Shown here: piece after piece, positions 26,601 to 39,800 of the stretch | Position numbering within the stretch: position 1 is the first letter of the stretch | Layout: every line of letters begins with the position of its first letter | Origin: Macropodus opercularis | Taxonomy: Eukaryota > Chordata > Actinopteri > Anabantiformes > Osphronemidae | Direction: 5' to 3' | Length of the DNA: 64,000 nucleotides | NCBI GenBank assembly: GCA_030770545.1 | Contig: CM061096.1 | Coordinates: 15,481,501-15,545,500 of the forward strand | Translations under genes and position numbers: made by a program | Notes under the pieces: model-generated | Database searches by the model: none | Seen by the model: only the letters and a program-made list of their open reading frames with translations | Told to the model about the DNA's origin: nothing

Positions 26601-29600
26601 AGTAGGGGATGAGCCCGAGAGGCCCAGGCCAATATCCACAGGTCACTGGATAGTCATCAGAGGGACAGGAAGTGGATGATGAAAAATCAAAGTCCTATGC
26701 GTCATCCTGATTCAGCCTCCTGATAAGTGAACTCACTGTGCAACACCGGCTCAGCTCTGTTTTGTTTGCTAACGTTTCTCTCCCAGTAATTAAACTGGTC
26801 TATTAACGTGATAACATAAGTCACGACTTCCTATCAGACGTGATTAAACACAACTGTGCTAAAGGTATTAGATGTGAGGTGGTTTCAGATCTGCTGCAGA
26901 CGTCAGGTCGAACCACCTGAGCTGTCAACGAGTGTTTCAAGTGGCTTTTAGAATCTACGGTGTCTTTTGTCAGCGTCAACAAATATTAAAAATAATTTAA
27001 CACAAACCCACCTGTGGGTTTTGCAGGTGGTAGAATTTGATCCGAGTGCTTGTGCCTTTGCAGCAAGTGACATCAAATAGAGCCTTAAGACGTCGCCACA
27101 CAGGGTTTTGTCTTGATTTATCTCATCACTCGCTACCTCTTTTCCACGTCTTTATACATTTCTATCAGCTTGTTGTTGCGGCAAAGCTGAAACCTGCAGG
27201 TGGTGACTGAACTCGTGAGAAAGGAGAAATGGAACCGGATGCAGGGTGGAGAGGAGCGGAGCAGGGGGAAGGAGGGAACCGAGGTCGTGATAAGGAAAAT
27301 AGGAGGGAGGACGAGAGAAGGCGCGGGCACAGATAAGTGTTTTAAGTTAGGAAACAAAGGAGTTATAATTGGTAGGCGTGAAAACATCAGACTGAATATG
27401 AAGAGATTGAATTGTTCCAGCAGAAAGGGAGAATGAGGCACAGATTGGCTTCTAGCAGCATTTGCATGTCAGCCCAATTTGATTTATAACATCTTCTACG
27501 CGGGTGATGACAAAGCAGCTGTAAAAGAAAATTCAACTGACTCAAGCAGTGCGCAACCAAATAATCAGCCAGAATAATGACGCAGATGTAAATCAGGGTG
27601 CGTGCATCACAAACCACCCATCCAGCGAGCAGAGAGGGGAATCGTCTGGGAGCTGTAGGCAAGACGAGCTTATTTGTTGTAGCATGTGATGCTACTTACA
27701 GGTGGGTTAGAGGTGAACTAAGATGCCAGCGGGATTCACATCACACAGATATTCTAATGCTCTGTTTCTCTTCACAGGGAAAGAAGTGACAGAAGAAGAG
27801 TCAGTGTGAAAGCCGCGTGTGCGACTGTCTCCGTCACAGCCTCTAATCTTTCAGCAGCACCGCCCGTGAAAGAATCCTCTTTAGCTCTGGTGTGAAAGCA
27901 GCTTTAAGCCAGGAGCCAGGACGAGAACGCGTGAGCGAGGACGAGGCCGCGGAGACGAGGAGGAAAACGCACGACGCCTGTGAGGAAACACACAACACAG
28001 AAAGAACAAACCTGACCTCAGGTGTTGAATTATGAGAGCGGAAACACAAGGAATTGAGACATTTGTGTGCAGTGATTACAAATCTTAGGTGTGAGTGTAC
28101 ACACGTACTGTACATGCTTGTGTGCGGAGCTGACCTCATTTTCTCGCTGCTTATCCTCCTCCTTCCTCATCCCCGAGGACTGTGGAGTATAATGAATCAA
28201 GCATAAACACACATGCACACAAAGAAAGAAAGAAATCTAGATTAGACGGACTGGAGTAAACTGGTGAGATGCTGCGCAGGCCGAGGGATCAGGTAGCAGG
28301 ATATGTGCAGATGTCAGTAATGTGATATTTTCCTCTCTTCTTAGTTGCAGCTGATAGACATTACATCCCTCGGTGGCTCCGTGTACTGTGTATGGAGCAG
28401 GTGTGCGAATGAAGTGTGTTTACTGAATTACAGCCATATGACGATTAAGTCTGTTAATATCCATCGGTACAGTTTGTTTTCATAGTGGAGTCATAATTTG
28501 GCACAGAAACCTCCTGCGCTCAGTTCTTCAATACGCCAAACGCGCACAAGGTACAGTAGGAAGTAAATGTTCATCCACAGAGTGGAATCAGCAGGACACG
28601 TTGATCTGTAGACAGCGATTTAAGACAGAGAAGATGCTTGAAGGAGGCTAAATGGCAGGTAAAATCCGTCGCCGGCTGAATTAAGAGCCCTGTCAGCTCA
28701 GCTCATCTACTCGCATCTTCAGTCCATTCAGGTCCTTGAGAAATGAAAACAACACAGATGACGCCAAAGAATCGAAAAATAAAGATAAGGCTGAAGACTT
28801 TACACAAAACAAACATGGAAGCCAAAAAAAAAAGCAATATGACAAATTACCCGAAATAAACACAGAAACAAATCTCTGCAGTTGTACAGGTGGCTGAGTA
28901 TCAAGCAGCAACGTAGAGCTGTAGGAGGCAGAAGAGATCAGAGAGAGAATAGAAAGATTTGAACTCGGGGCTCGATGTGTTGTCAGGGGAAGTGTGCTGC
29001 TGCTGAACAGGAGGAGGATCAGCTCTACTGCTTGATCTTCTCTCTTTGGGAATTTCACACAGGAGCAAAGCAACTGAGTAGCTGATCACAAAGGGAGCTT
29101 TCAGACAGTGTGGGCAGGCCGAGGTTAAAACGCTGACTCCCATCACGGAGCCATTTGGCTGCTGTGTAACGCGGGAACAGTGTGGACGTAAAGAATCACC
29201 AGAACCAGATCAGCGCTGGTTCTTCCTCCGTCGTCCTTCTGCTTCGCATGAACGTTGGAGCCACATGTTCCACTTACATGAAGGCGGGTCAGCAACACCT
29301 GCAGCAGAGTCGTTCATCTTCCGACTGCGTTCTGTCGCCACATGACAGAACACACTGGTCCCAACGTATATAAAACAGGCTGGAGCCAACGTGAATGAGG
29401 TGTTGGGCTTGAGCCAGTTTGTTATTTTTAGCTGGAAATACATATTTATTTATTTTAACGATGTAACATATACAATACATAGCATGCAGCTATGTCATAT
29501 TGAGCATTAATGTCTCAGACTTCAAAATAAGCCACGTGTGCAGTTCATGGCTGATGTGAACTGCGAATCCCAGTCGCAGCCAGGACAGATGGATGCACCG

Positions 29601-31991
29601 ACTCACGAGATCAAACTCATAAACCTGACAGAGACCCTGACAAGACAAACGGTAGCGTTGTCAGCAGATGGGCAGCTACACGTCCTCTCTGTCTCTCTGG
29701 CTGCGGTTCAGCAGTTGTGCTGAGCAGAGACACAAAGTGCGGAAGCTGTCGTGAGCCATATGATGCTGCCTCTGCAGTTTACACAAGAAGAGACTGACAG
29801 CAAACACAGAGACATCCACAGGGTAAACACGACACGAACCCACCTGAAGCTCGTGTCTCCGTGTGCCTCCTCCTAATAAGGGTTCTTTTTGTCAGCTAGT
29901 GTGTGAGCACAGTAAAGGTCAGCGCCGTCGCCACCGCTCGACTGACCGATATTCCAAAGGCCATTTACATCTTGTGTGTGCGTGTCTGTGTATAATCGCC
30001 CCAGCAGCATTTGGTCTGAAGCAGAAGTCAGAGAACAGCCAGCGACTGGCTTTGCAGTACGCCTGACCTACATCTGCTGCACACGCTGCAGCGTTCTGTC
30101 AAACGGCTTGTGTGCGAAAAAACAACAAAGCTCAACAGTTTAGTAACTGTGGCGCTTTAGCAGAAAATGCAGCTGTCAAATTAAGGCAAGGATTAGATTT
30201 TCCTTAAGCTTCTCTCGCCAGGCTGCCTCCCTGCAGGTGGTTAACAGGAAGGTGCGATGACTCACACACTCAACATACACCAACACACCAAAATGTACCG
30301 GCACAGAAACGGGGCGAGGAGGCAGAAACTGTCTTGTGAAGGTTACAAAAAGACACACACACACGCGGCGGTAGCAGTAATTAGAGGTGTGACAGCCAGA
30401 CAGGTAAAGGTGATGCGGCTGTAACAGGCTGCAGCTATTTCTGTCCTCCACCTCCCGTCCCCGCCTCATACTTTCTACTGTCAAACAACCAACTGCGGTC
30501 CAGGTGGGACTGAAACACACGTAAACACACATCCCAGAATGCACTGTACGACATCCTTCCTCACCCTCCCTCCCTCATCCCCTTTCACCTCCTTCTGAAT
30601 CCTCTCACTTTGTTCAACTGTCAGAATCACAGTTCAGCTGAAGCAAGATCCAGAAAAAACAGCAAGGTTGGGAGGAAGCATAAAGCTTCGGCGTGGAGAA
30701 GGCTAATGAAGCAGCAGGAGGGAGAGTCCAGGGTCCCTGAAGGCCACAGATGATAGTAGTAGGAGAGGCAACCAGAGAAAACTCCACCAGAGCCTTTAAA
30801 GGCAGCACAGACTCAATGTCAGGCATAAACCAAGCTTCCTGAGCATGTAGCTGGTTCTTCAGCAGTTGAAACAAACAACACAACAGATCTCACATCATTG
30901 AACTTTTATTTAACACGGCTGCAGCAGCTGAGCCTCTGAAGCAAACTCTTTACGATCCCGCCACCGCTTCCGCCCTTGAATTTGATATTCAGTGATTAAT
31001 GGCAACCGGGCTCCGACACCCGTGATTGTCCTTTTATAAGCTTTACCCTGAGCTCTAAAAGCGTCCGCGCTGCATCTGTGCACGTTTGCATCCACAGCCT
31101 TCTTTTACACGTTTACAGCCGCTGTCAGCAGTTTGGTCGGAACGTGCAGCTGCAGGTGAAAGCTGCCAGTCAGAGCAGGTTTCCACTGCAGCGCCTCAGG
31201 ATTCGCCTCATGTCCGTCACCTGGACACGCTCTGACCTGGACGACCTGATGGAAGCACATGTACAGAGTCGTGCTGTGTCCTTCCCAACCGTCGACTCAC
31301 TGAACAAGGGCCTCGTGCTGCAATGTGTTTTTGAGCTCACAAAATAAACTGAGAAGCGATTTGTGATCAACTGTACAAAAGGAGTCTCAGGTTTTCTAAT
31401 TCACATTCACACTCACGTCCAGAAATAAAGACTTCAGACGTCCTTTGAAAGATGAAGAGCACAAGATGACTAAAATATTTCAATGATTACTCAACTGTGT
31501 ATTATTTTTACTGCTAAAATCATATTCATGCATTCACATTTGTTATTTACAGTTAGCTGAAACTAAAACAGAAATGAAAAGCACAAGTACCAGAGAGCAA
31601 CAGGTCTCCTGCCTTACCCAGCGTCTCAAGGTGAAGGGGGGGCAGAGGTCAAGGGGCGCGTGTGGGGTTGGCGACAGGAAGTCTCACACACGCCGTGTCC
31701 CAGCTGGAGCAGACAAGGTTCCTCCAGAAAGGAGCAGAGAGAAAGACGAGAGCTGGCAGACGCAGGTAGAATCGGTGGAGGAGGCGACAAAGATGACGAG
31801 AAGCAGGTGAGGCATGAAACGTGGAGGAAGAGAAAACAAACTAGAGGAAGAAAAGAAATTAATAAAGACCTGGAGGCAAAGTGAGTAACAAGCTGGTGGA
31901 GAAGCTGAAGGTTCAACTCGCCACCTTTCTTTTACCCCAGCTCCACTTGGCCCTAGTCTCATACGTAGACAGTACGTGTACACCTGCCGTC

Positions 31992-34900
31992 CTACAGGAT
32001 CATACTGTCCAAGCAGTCTGTCGAAAAGATACCACAGGGAGTTTGTGGACCCAATGGAACCTGTGTCTCCTCAGCAGCGTCTCCTCCCGTGTTGAGGTCC
32101 AACCAATCATTGCTCTTCACTCCTCGCAGAACCTCAGCCGACCAGTCGGAGGAATCCACGGGAGACGGGGGGCGGTCTAGGATGCTGGGGCTGCACAGCA
32201 TTTGGCTGTGGAGGTCGTCAATCAAAGCCACCAGGCCGGGTTCCACCCCCAGGAGAGGCTTTCCAGTGGTGCTTTCCAGGAAGTCCTCCAGGCGTCCACT
32301 CCCACGGCTGCTGCGTCGCTCCTGCTCTGTGGCGTCGACGCGACTCTGGAGGCCAGACTGCAGGTGACAGCTCGGAGGGATGGGCAGAGGTGGGAACAGC
32401 TGTGGGGAGAGGGGAGGAGGTGAAGACGCAGGAGTTTGGACAGAGACAGAAGCATGAAAGCAGAAACATCCTCAGCCACTGCACCTGTCAATTAGCCTCG
32501 TCCGCTAACAGCATTAATCACAGTAATGGAGCATGTGGTCTGAGTAATTAGCATTGAGGACGGCTGTCATTGTCTCACACCTCATCCTTCCGGTTGACTT
32601 TTTACTTAATGCCTGTACAAAACCAACAATAGCTTTAAGCAAGACTAGATTTTTCTGATCCCACGAGTTAAAACCACGTCTGATTCTCCTGTGGTGGCTG
32701 TGGAGGTGGCATCACGTGACGTAGTGTGAAACCTTTCCTCACCTGTCGTGACTGCTGCTGCTGCACCTGTGGATATTTTTGCATTTGCACCTGCTGCTGT
32801 TTGAGATTTATTAGCAGCATAGTTTGCTTTGTGCTTTGAGTCAACGGTTTCTGCGCTGTGTGACATTTCGGCCGGTTCTGCTGCTGGCCCTGAACGTTGC
32901 CCTGTTGTCGTTTCTCGGTGGTGGTGCCGCACTGGAGACGAATGCCTTGCATTGCTTCTTTTGGGTTTACGTGCTCCAGCTTGATTTGTGGCACGATCTG
33001 CTCCTGCGCCTCCTGAGTCAAAATCTGAGGTAGTTCTGCAGCTTCCTGTTTGACGTCCTCCTGACATGAAGGGGCTGGAGGATGCTCACATGACCAGGCG
33101 ACACTTGGCTCATCAGGAGGTTCTTGTCCTACTCTAACCAGAACCAGTGGGTCTGGATCTTGCCCTCCAGTCCTCCCACGCTCCAGCTGCATCTTCAGAG
33201 CTTCCACCAGCTTCTGTTCCTGCCTCAGCATCCTGGTTAACTCCTCTATCTGCTCATCTTTCTCTCGCAGCATCTCGTCTTTGTCAGCAGTCAGTAGTGA
33301 TGTTGTGGAGGCTGTTGGAAGCTGAGCAGCTAAACAGGACTGAAGGCTCAACTGGAAGAAAAAATTAAAATGCATAATAACATGAAACCTTGAAAGAATT
33401 AAACAAGCCGTGTTTTTATCAGAATATCACTGTTAAAAAATAATCAGACCCTTTTCCTTGAAGGGTTGCTGCTGTTATCGGACGGTCGGGCAGAGACGTT
33501 TATCAGAGGGTGGACGCGGCTCCTTGCATCAGCTGTAAAGTCAAGACGAGTAGAACACGGCTGATGTGACTGTGTTATTACAAACATTACAATGTGTGAC
33601 TTCCACTTTGCTCAGGAACCTGACTGACGTGTCTGGCGGCACTGAGATACTCGATGTGCTGTGGCGCTAGTTGCAGCGGTTGTTAGCGCCCCCCCTGCTC
33701 CTTCGGCCTCTGGCCTGACGGTACCTCCTGCTGGTGGAGAGGAGCTAGTGCCACCGCCTCCACCCGCTTCCTCGTAGGCCCTCAGCCTCTCTATGAGATG
33801 GATTTTGGTGCCGTAGACCGGCAAGCTGCGCAGCTTCAACTCAGACCTCAGATCTGCCACCTGACGAGATGGAGTAAAAGAGGAATTGAGACTGAAGTGT
33901 AAAAGGAAGGACAAGGAAATGCACATAAATATGAGGCGAGACTGTAAAGGATCAAAGGGAAAAGCTAAGAAGACAGAGTAATCCATCACTGTCTTTTCCT
34001 GTCAGCTGGGACTTGGCAGGTGAATTTTCACTGACAACATTTAGTTGAACCTCTTTTACATGTGTCAGGTTCTACCCACCATCCACCGAACCGTCTGTTG
34101 ACAGCGACTAACCTTCATTTCATCCAGCTGATACGTCTGAGTTCTGTGGAAGAGAAAGAAGATCTTGAAGTCTACAATCAGCCTGCAGCCACTTCATCAC
34201 AGCTAATGTCACACACAATGACCACGCGCCAACACATAACTGCGCTTTCCTTTACTCTATGCCAGGTCACCTCCCGCTCACCTGGACGGCCCATCCAGGT
34301 TGGGGTGGCAGCTGTAACTCTGTTGCTGCTGACTGAGAATCAGGAGCTGCAGGAAGAGCTGCTGCTGCTGGAGGATGCAGGAGGAAGAGGAATCCAGATG
34401 GGGAGGAGGCTCCTTGTCTCCTTTGTGGTCAGGAGAGATGTACTGATGGTACTTTAACTTCTTTATCTAAAAAGCAAGACAAAAGACAACCAGCTTCAAC
34501 CAACACGGTGAGGACTTACACCTGGGATCATCAAGTGCTGACTGACATCTACCTTTGGCCCGTTGTTTGCGGGTTTCCTGTGTCTCTGGGCAGAGCGGCC
34601 AGTGTTTGGTTTAGGCTGAGATTAAAGACTTGAATTATCTTCATTTAATAGTGACTATGAAGATGCATGAATCAGATGAACATGTGCTGAACTCCTACCT
34701 GCGTAGGGATGCTCTGGCTGCCTGACTGCTCCAGAGATAGGCCGTCATCACCGCCCTCGTTGCGTGACAGGTTATGACATAAAGTCTTTGAAAACTGTGT
34801 TTCTGAGAGGTGCAGGGATTGTGGGAAGAGGGAGAAAGGAAAGGATTTAAATCTAGACGAAAAAAAACTTTAAAGAGTGAAATTCTACAGAAACACATCC

Positions 34901-36887
34901 AGTAAGCTTCTCCGTCAGTAACTGTTCCAGAACTGTCAGCCAGCAAATGTATCCCTACAATGTGACGGCTGCTGCACAGCCTAAATTCTCATCCCTCTGT
35001 CTGCACACGATTCCCAGGAAACACACTTAGAGATCTTATGTTTTGTCTGTGGTGATAGATCCCATTCATCCAACTTCATTGTCAGGGTACGAAGAGATAA
35101 ATTCAGCCGTTGCACTCAGGCGAGTTTTTCTGAAACGGCATCTCTCTCTAAGAAAATGGATCGAGCTTCCATGGGTCTAAACGACACATGCAGATGATTC
35201 CAGCCGCCTTCCTCCGCACCATGGCCCCTTGTGTGTGTTTTGACGCCTGTCAGTCACAGCCCTAACTTTTTCCGCTGTGCGTGCTTTCCGTGCTACCCCA
35301 GGCATCACAACTTCCCTCTGCAGCCCAACATCTTATTTACCTCACCTGTCAGTGAGACGCAGGCTTTAACCGGGATTTAATGAGTAATAGAGCCATAGGA
35401 TTCCCAGGACACCTTCCTTCAGACTGTTCTTTTGCTCGAAGACGAGGGTTATTTAATTTCCGGAGGCTGTAGCAGACAGCTGTAGAACACATCCCTGGCC
35501 ATTAATTTACTATCAGCAGGCAGAGATGAAAAGACAACACGGGGCTGATTTAACACCCTCTGATGTAATAATGTGGCCGCTTGCCTGCGTCTGTGCTGCA
35601 GCAGTGTGTGCTGCGATTTGTACCTTTGCATGTCAACACAGTGCGGCTCTTGTGTTCCCAGCGGCGTCACAGTAAGCGGCACTAATGCAATTGTGTTTGT
35701 ACTTTCATGGTGACAGAGATGTATAATCCACTGACACTGCATCTTATTGAATCTCAGCACATCCATCAAGCTGCTGGACCCAATGTGTCTGATCGCAGAT
35801 TCGATCATACTGCTAAAAAAAAGGTCCAAATCTGGGTCGTAATAAAATACTATTAGTTTTACCTAAACATGCTTTGGTTGTTTAGAGCCAACAGCTGTGG
35901 AGGATCCGAGTGCAGATGAAAGGGCATTTAGGATTTACTTCATCCAGCAGAAACCACGAGTAGGACGTGACGCGACACGACGTGTGTTTCTGTGTGTGGT
36001 CTGTACACAGGCCGTACCGAGCGGCTCCATGTGTTAAAGTCACATTTGTGTTGCACCTGCCTGTTTGGGATTTAGTCACAGAGGTGTAAAGATGCATTCG
36101 GTGATCGATGGGGCACGTACCCGCCAGGATCTGCATCCTGATCTGTTCAGATGGTTCCGGTCGGCTCCTGAACTTTGGCTTGAGATGGTCCTCGACCTGA
36201 ACAAAGAGAAAACAAACACTCCAACATCATGCTTCCATGACTTGTGCTCTTGATGGTAATGGTGAGACATCAGGTTGGCCCCTCTAGAAGCCCAGAGGGA
36301 GGCTCTCTAATCCTGTAGACGTGGCCAGGTGGAGCTCACGGCTGTGGCTTCCAGCATTACCTCTGTGAAACCTGTGTCCAACCAGCAGAAACGCTTTTTC
36401 TCGGGGCAGGTGAGCGTCCTCAGCCACAGCCGAGCTCTCGACTGGCAGGCAAGATAAGACCCCGGCGCCGACAGCTCAGTGACCAGGTATTTTTCAACCA
36501 CAAAACTGCTGGAGATGATGGAATAACAGTTCAGTTGCTGCTCACTTGCTAGTTGAGCTGGAAATAGTCAAGCCACCAGATCCGGCGCAGAGGCTGCAGA
36601 GAGCCTCAGGCCCCGGATAAAACGGCAGATGTCCGTGACCTGCTGCTGGGTCACATCCAGTAGATGCATGGATGCAAACTCTGACCATCACCCAACCATG
36701 TTCATATGTGCTTCATCACAGCTCTCAGTTCTGTTGACCTGACTTTACGCTTTGTGATTATTCAAGAGTCGACAATGTGACGACAGTGACGATTCAAGAG
36801 CAGCAGACTCACTTGTGCTGGCTCCAAGCTTCTGGTCTGCTGGTGGAAGGCAGCTGAACCTTTCAGTGCCTCAGGGAGAGTATGCAT
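31992..36887 (-). CDS. Myocardin-related transcription factor (MRTF) family gene, shortened
   Basis: SRF coactivator family controlled by G-actin. Nine exons with compatible phases: 36887-36813, 36196-36121, 34802-34699, 34615-34553, 34466-34282, 34143-34113, 33860-33651, 33351-32743, 32399-31992 (about 586 aa; usual length roughly 900-1,100). Seen in order: linker with AAFHQQTRSLEP (1-25); one RPEL motif, RSRPEPSEQIRMQIL (about 35-50); basic region and KKLKYHQYISPDHK (86-120); a Gln-rich stretch; SAP domain with VADLRSELKLRSLPVYGTK (about 175-211); leucine zipper with EKDEQIEELTRML and EQKLVEALKMQL (about 273-305); C-terminal activation end with GRLEDFLESTTGKPLL, LIDDLHSQMLCSPSILDR and WLDL. 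The start at 36,887 has a fair Kozak context, but an upstream exon is possible. RPEL1 and RPEL3 were not found. The zipper resembles MRTFB and the C-terminus resembles both paralogs, so A or B is left open. Confidence 0.85.
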
Positions 36888-39800
36888 GGCAGCAGGGGAA
36901 ACACAGAGCAAATGGCTGGAGAGGCTTCTCCAGTTTCACTAGGGCACTAACGCTGGGGATTGTTGCTGTGTCGCCCTCCTTTCACTGCTGAGTGTCGTGC
37001 AGTAAATGCCTGTTTGCACAGGCTCACGTGCTTATGAACCACGACGTAATAAACCCTATAAACATCCAAACATCCCAAACTTGAGGAGGAGGCTGAAAAG
37101 GATGGACGGTGACTCCTCTGCAGCTGAGGAATTTATGGACTTGCACGTTAATTTGACTCATGCGCAGCTTTGTCTGTGATTATGCAAAAACCCAGGGATT
37201 ACTGCAACTGAAAACCTAAAAGCCTAAAGGGATGCGATGACACCAAAACGCTAGTTAGATGCAGCATCTCGGCACAGCTGCATGACGCAGCTTTTGAAAT
37301 TCAAAACCGAGGCTGCAATGATTTATTGTCTTTTCTCCTGAGCCTGCAAATGACATTCGGCATTGTTTTGCGTTTGATGCCATTCATGATCTGACCACTG
37401 CTCCCAGCAAGAGTCGATATGAATGCAAATAAAATAAAAGCACTATGTTTGTTAGGATCTTAATGTGGGTGTCGCTGCCCTAATGCTCTCTGACTTCACA
37501 CACACACACACAAAACACCAGTGTGTGACAGGATTAACAGCTCTGAGGCAGAACTGCTGGTACCTGCTCAAGCCTCAGTTCACGTCGCTGAGTACTGTCA
37601 CGCTGCCTGTACGCGCTCACGCCCCTGGGACACCGACCCGCTCAGACCTCCAGCCCCTCCACAAGGAGGCTACGCAGCCCGCTTGAGGGTATGAACCTGC
37701 CTGTCAGTCAGCCACACGCCAAACGAGCGGTGGAACGAATGGATGGACGAGAGCAGATCAGGATTTGAGAAGCAGAGGCGAAAGCAGAAGGGATAGAAAT
37801 AGTTGAGAAAACAGAGCGAGCACATGAGACAAATGGAAAGAGGCAGCTGGAAGAAAAATGGAACAACAGGCTGAAGGGCAAGGAGGAAAAAATAGCGAGT
37901 GGTGGGACGAGGTCAGAGAGAAAAGACCCCGTTATGTGCATGAGTGACTGCGTCGTGGCTTCATCCTGCAAAAATCGGACACTCCGGATCTTTAAACCCT
38001 GAGACAGGCAAACAGCAACACTTCCTCTAGTGGTGGCTGTCATTTTACTGCCTGGTCCAGCAGAGCTCGAATGAAGTCAAGTACAGTAGGAGAAAGAAAT
38101 CCTACTAAGAGGACTGTAGCTAAGGTCAAGTCTAATTTAAATGAGATGAATATGCTGGTAAGTTAAAGCAATGACCTGTCAAACGGCAACAGAAGAAAAA
38201 CCAAAGGACGTCTGAGGGAAATGTGTGAAAAGGAGGAGTCTCTGCACACACACAGCACATGGCGAGCAGGAATTAGTCTGAAGCCAAAGGTGTCGAGATG
38301 CTGCGCGTATCGTCCGACTGCCTGTCTCCAGAACGGCCTGCATGGACAATTACTATAAAGGTCACACGGCAGACGAAGGGGCCGAAATGTCAGGGGCTAA
38401 TTGTTGCTCCACGTCCTTTCTCTGACCTTAACGCTGAAGTCGTACTTCAGGGTAAACTTCTTCCCTGCTTGAGGGAGTTGGACTACAACTACGTCCTGGC
38501 GCCAAAAAGTGAGTCAGGACGAGGAAAAGGAAAACTAGTAGAAAGAGAAAGAATCCTCTGCCTTTAGATACATTAACGTCAAATACAATTCACAAAATGC
38601 CTTGGTTGTTGTAGAAATGACAAATACATGCTTTTGGTAATCTGCTATTGTTATTGGCAACACAATGCATTCTGGGTAATGACATCATACGTTGCAATGA
38701 TCTTGAGCCTTTTTAGTCTCAAGGCCAAAGACGTTGTTCCTCTATTTGGCCCCGTGTCACTAGAAAAATCCTAATTTTGTACCAACGAAGGCCCAGAATG
38801 AAACAAACCCTAGTTTGAAACACAAGCGCCGCCATGACGCTAATTTGCGTGATCGCACTCGGCCTGATCGTGGCAAACTGCAGCTCTGTCTCTTAGGCTC
38901 CAACCCACACACAAAAGCTCATGACGCTGATAATAAGAAGAGTTTGTCCGCTTCTTGTTAACAGTGGTAAATGTTATTCCACATCTTGCTGTCCGACCAA
39001 ATGAGGTCTGAGCCGCACTCATCATCACCGCTGTCTGTGCGGGAAGATAACAACTGCTTATTGTATTTTACCAGCTTCACATAAAGGGGACGGAGCGAGT
39101 CTGTGTGTGGACGTATTAGTGGCGCAGCATCGCGTGAATGCATTCAGCAAAACAATGTGTGTCACGCAGCAAATTCAAGCTTTTACCACGTGAACAGGTG
39201 AGAATAGGAAATGCTATCAGAAAAGATGCACAGCACAACACTTCCTAGATGACAACGCTGAAAAGGGGAACACGCATAAACTGTGAGACTGTAAGAGAAC
39301 TGGAGAACTATAAACTAAATGCAGTGCGACAGAAAACACCGAAGGACTCAAGGACAGTCAGGGTGAAGTCTCCAGATAATTCTGTCATCGTAAATAAATG
39401 CATCAGCAATGACAAGCTGTGAGATTAAAGATAGAGGCCGTTAAAAACATAACGTTCGTCGCCACAGTCGAGGTTTGACCTTAACTCTCCTCACGGCTGA
39501 GACAGTGGCACCGTCTTGACTTTCGTTTGAGAGAATCTACCAGAACAACCACAATAACCCAGCGAATGCGGTTTCTTACCTGACGCTCGGACGTGAACGT
39601 GTGGCTGTAGCTCAGAAGGTCCCGAGGTTCACGATGGTCTTTGCATCTCTGCCATCAGAAAAGCGCTTCTGTCCTGTCTGTGAAGACCATTTAGCAAAAT
39701 CAGCAGCAAGCTAATCAATAATAAAATAATCATGACTTTATAAAGAAACATTTCTACTTACATGACATGACCTGGTTGACAGACTCAATGGACCTTATCT

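Larger units (their letters stand above)
9456..31991. other. Long gene-less stretch (shisa 5' region and intergenic DNA)
   Basis: The 5' UTR and promoter of the shisa gene should lie in the first part. Beyond that I find no exon with a recognisable protein family and paired splice sites on either strand. The longest open frame (241 codons, 19,420-20,145 plus) has a low-complexity Ser/Pro start and no family likeness. The stretch holds simple repeats, strand-biased purine and pyrimidine tracts and one LINE remnant. Regulatory elements or a long non-coding RNA cannot be excluded. Confidence 0.55.

Noticed and set aside
27004..27021. Perfect short palindrome AAACCCAC-CT-GTGGGTTT as a terminator or binding site
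   Set aside because: Isolated, in empty DNA, and expected by chance at this length over 64 kb.
35449..35829. 126-codon minus-strand open frame in the mrtf region
   Set aside because: No RPEL or other motif, and including it would break the phase match of flanking exons.
36307..36501. Open frame in an mrtf intron, readable on both strands, with a donor-like CAG|GTGAGC on plus
   Set aside because: No recognised domain and it does not fit the mrtf exon phases; no partner exon found.
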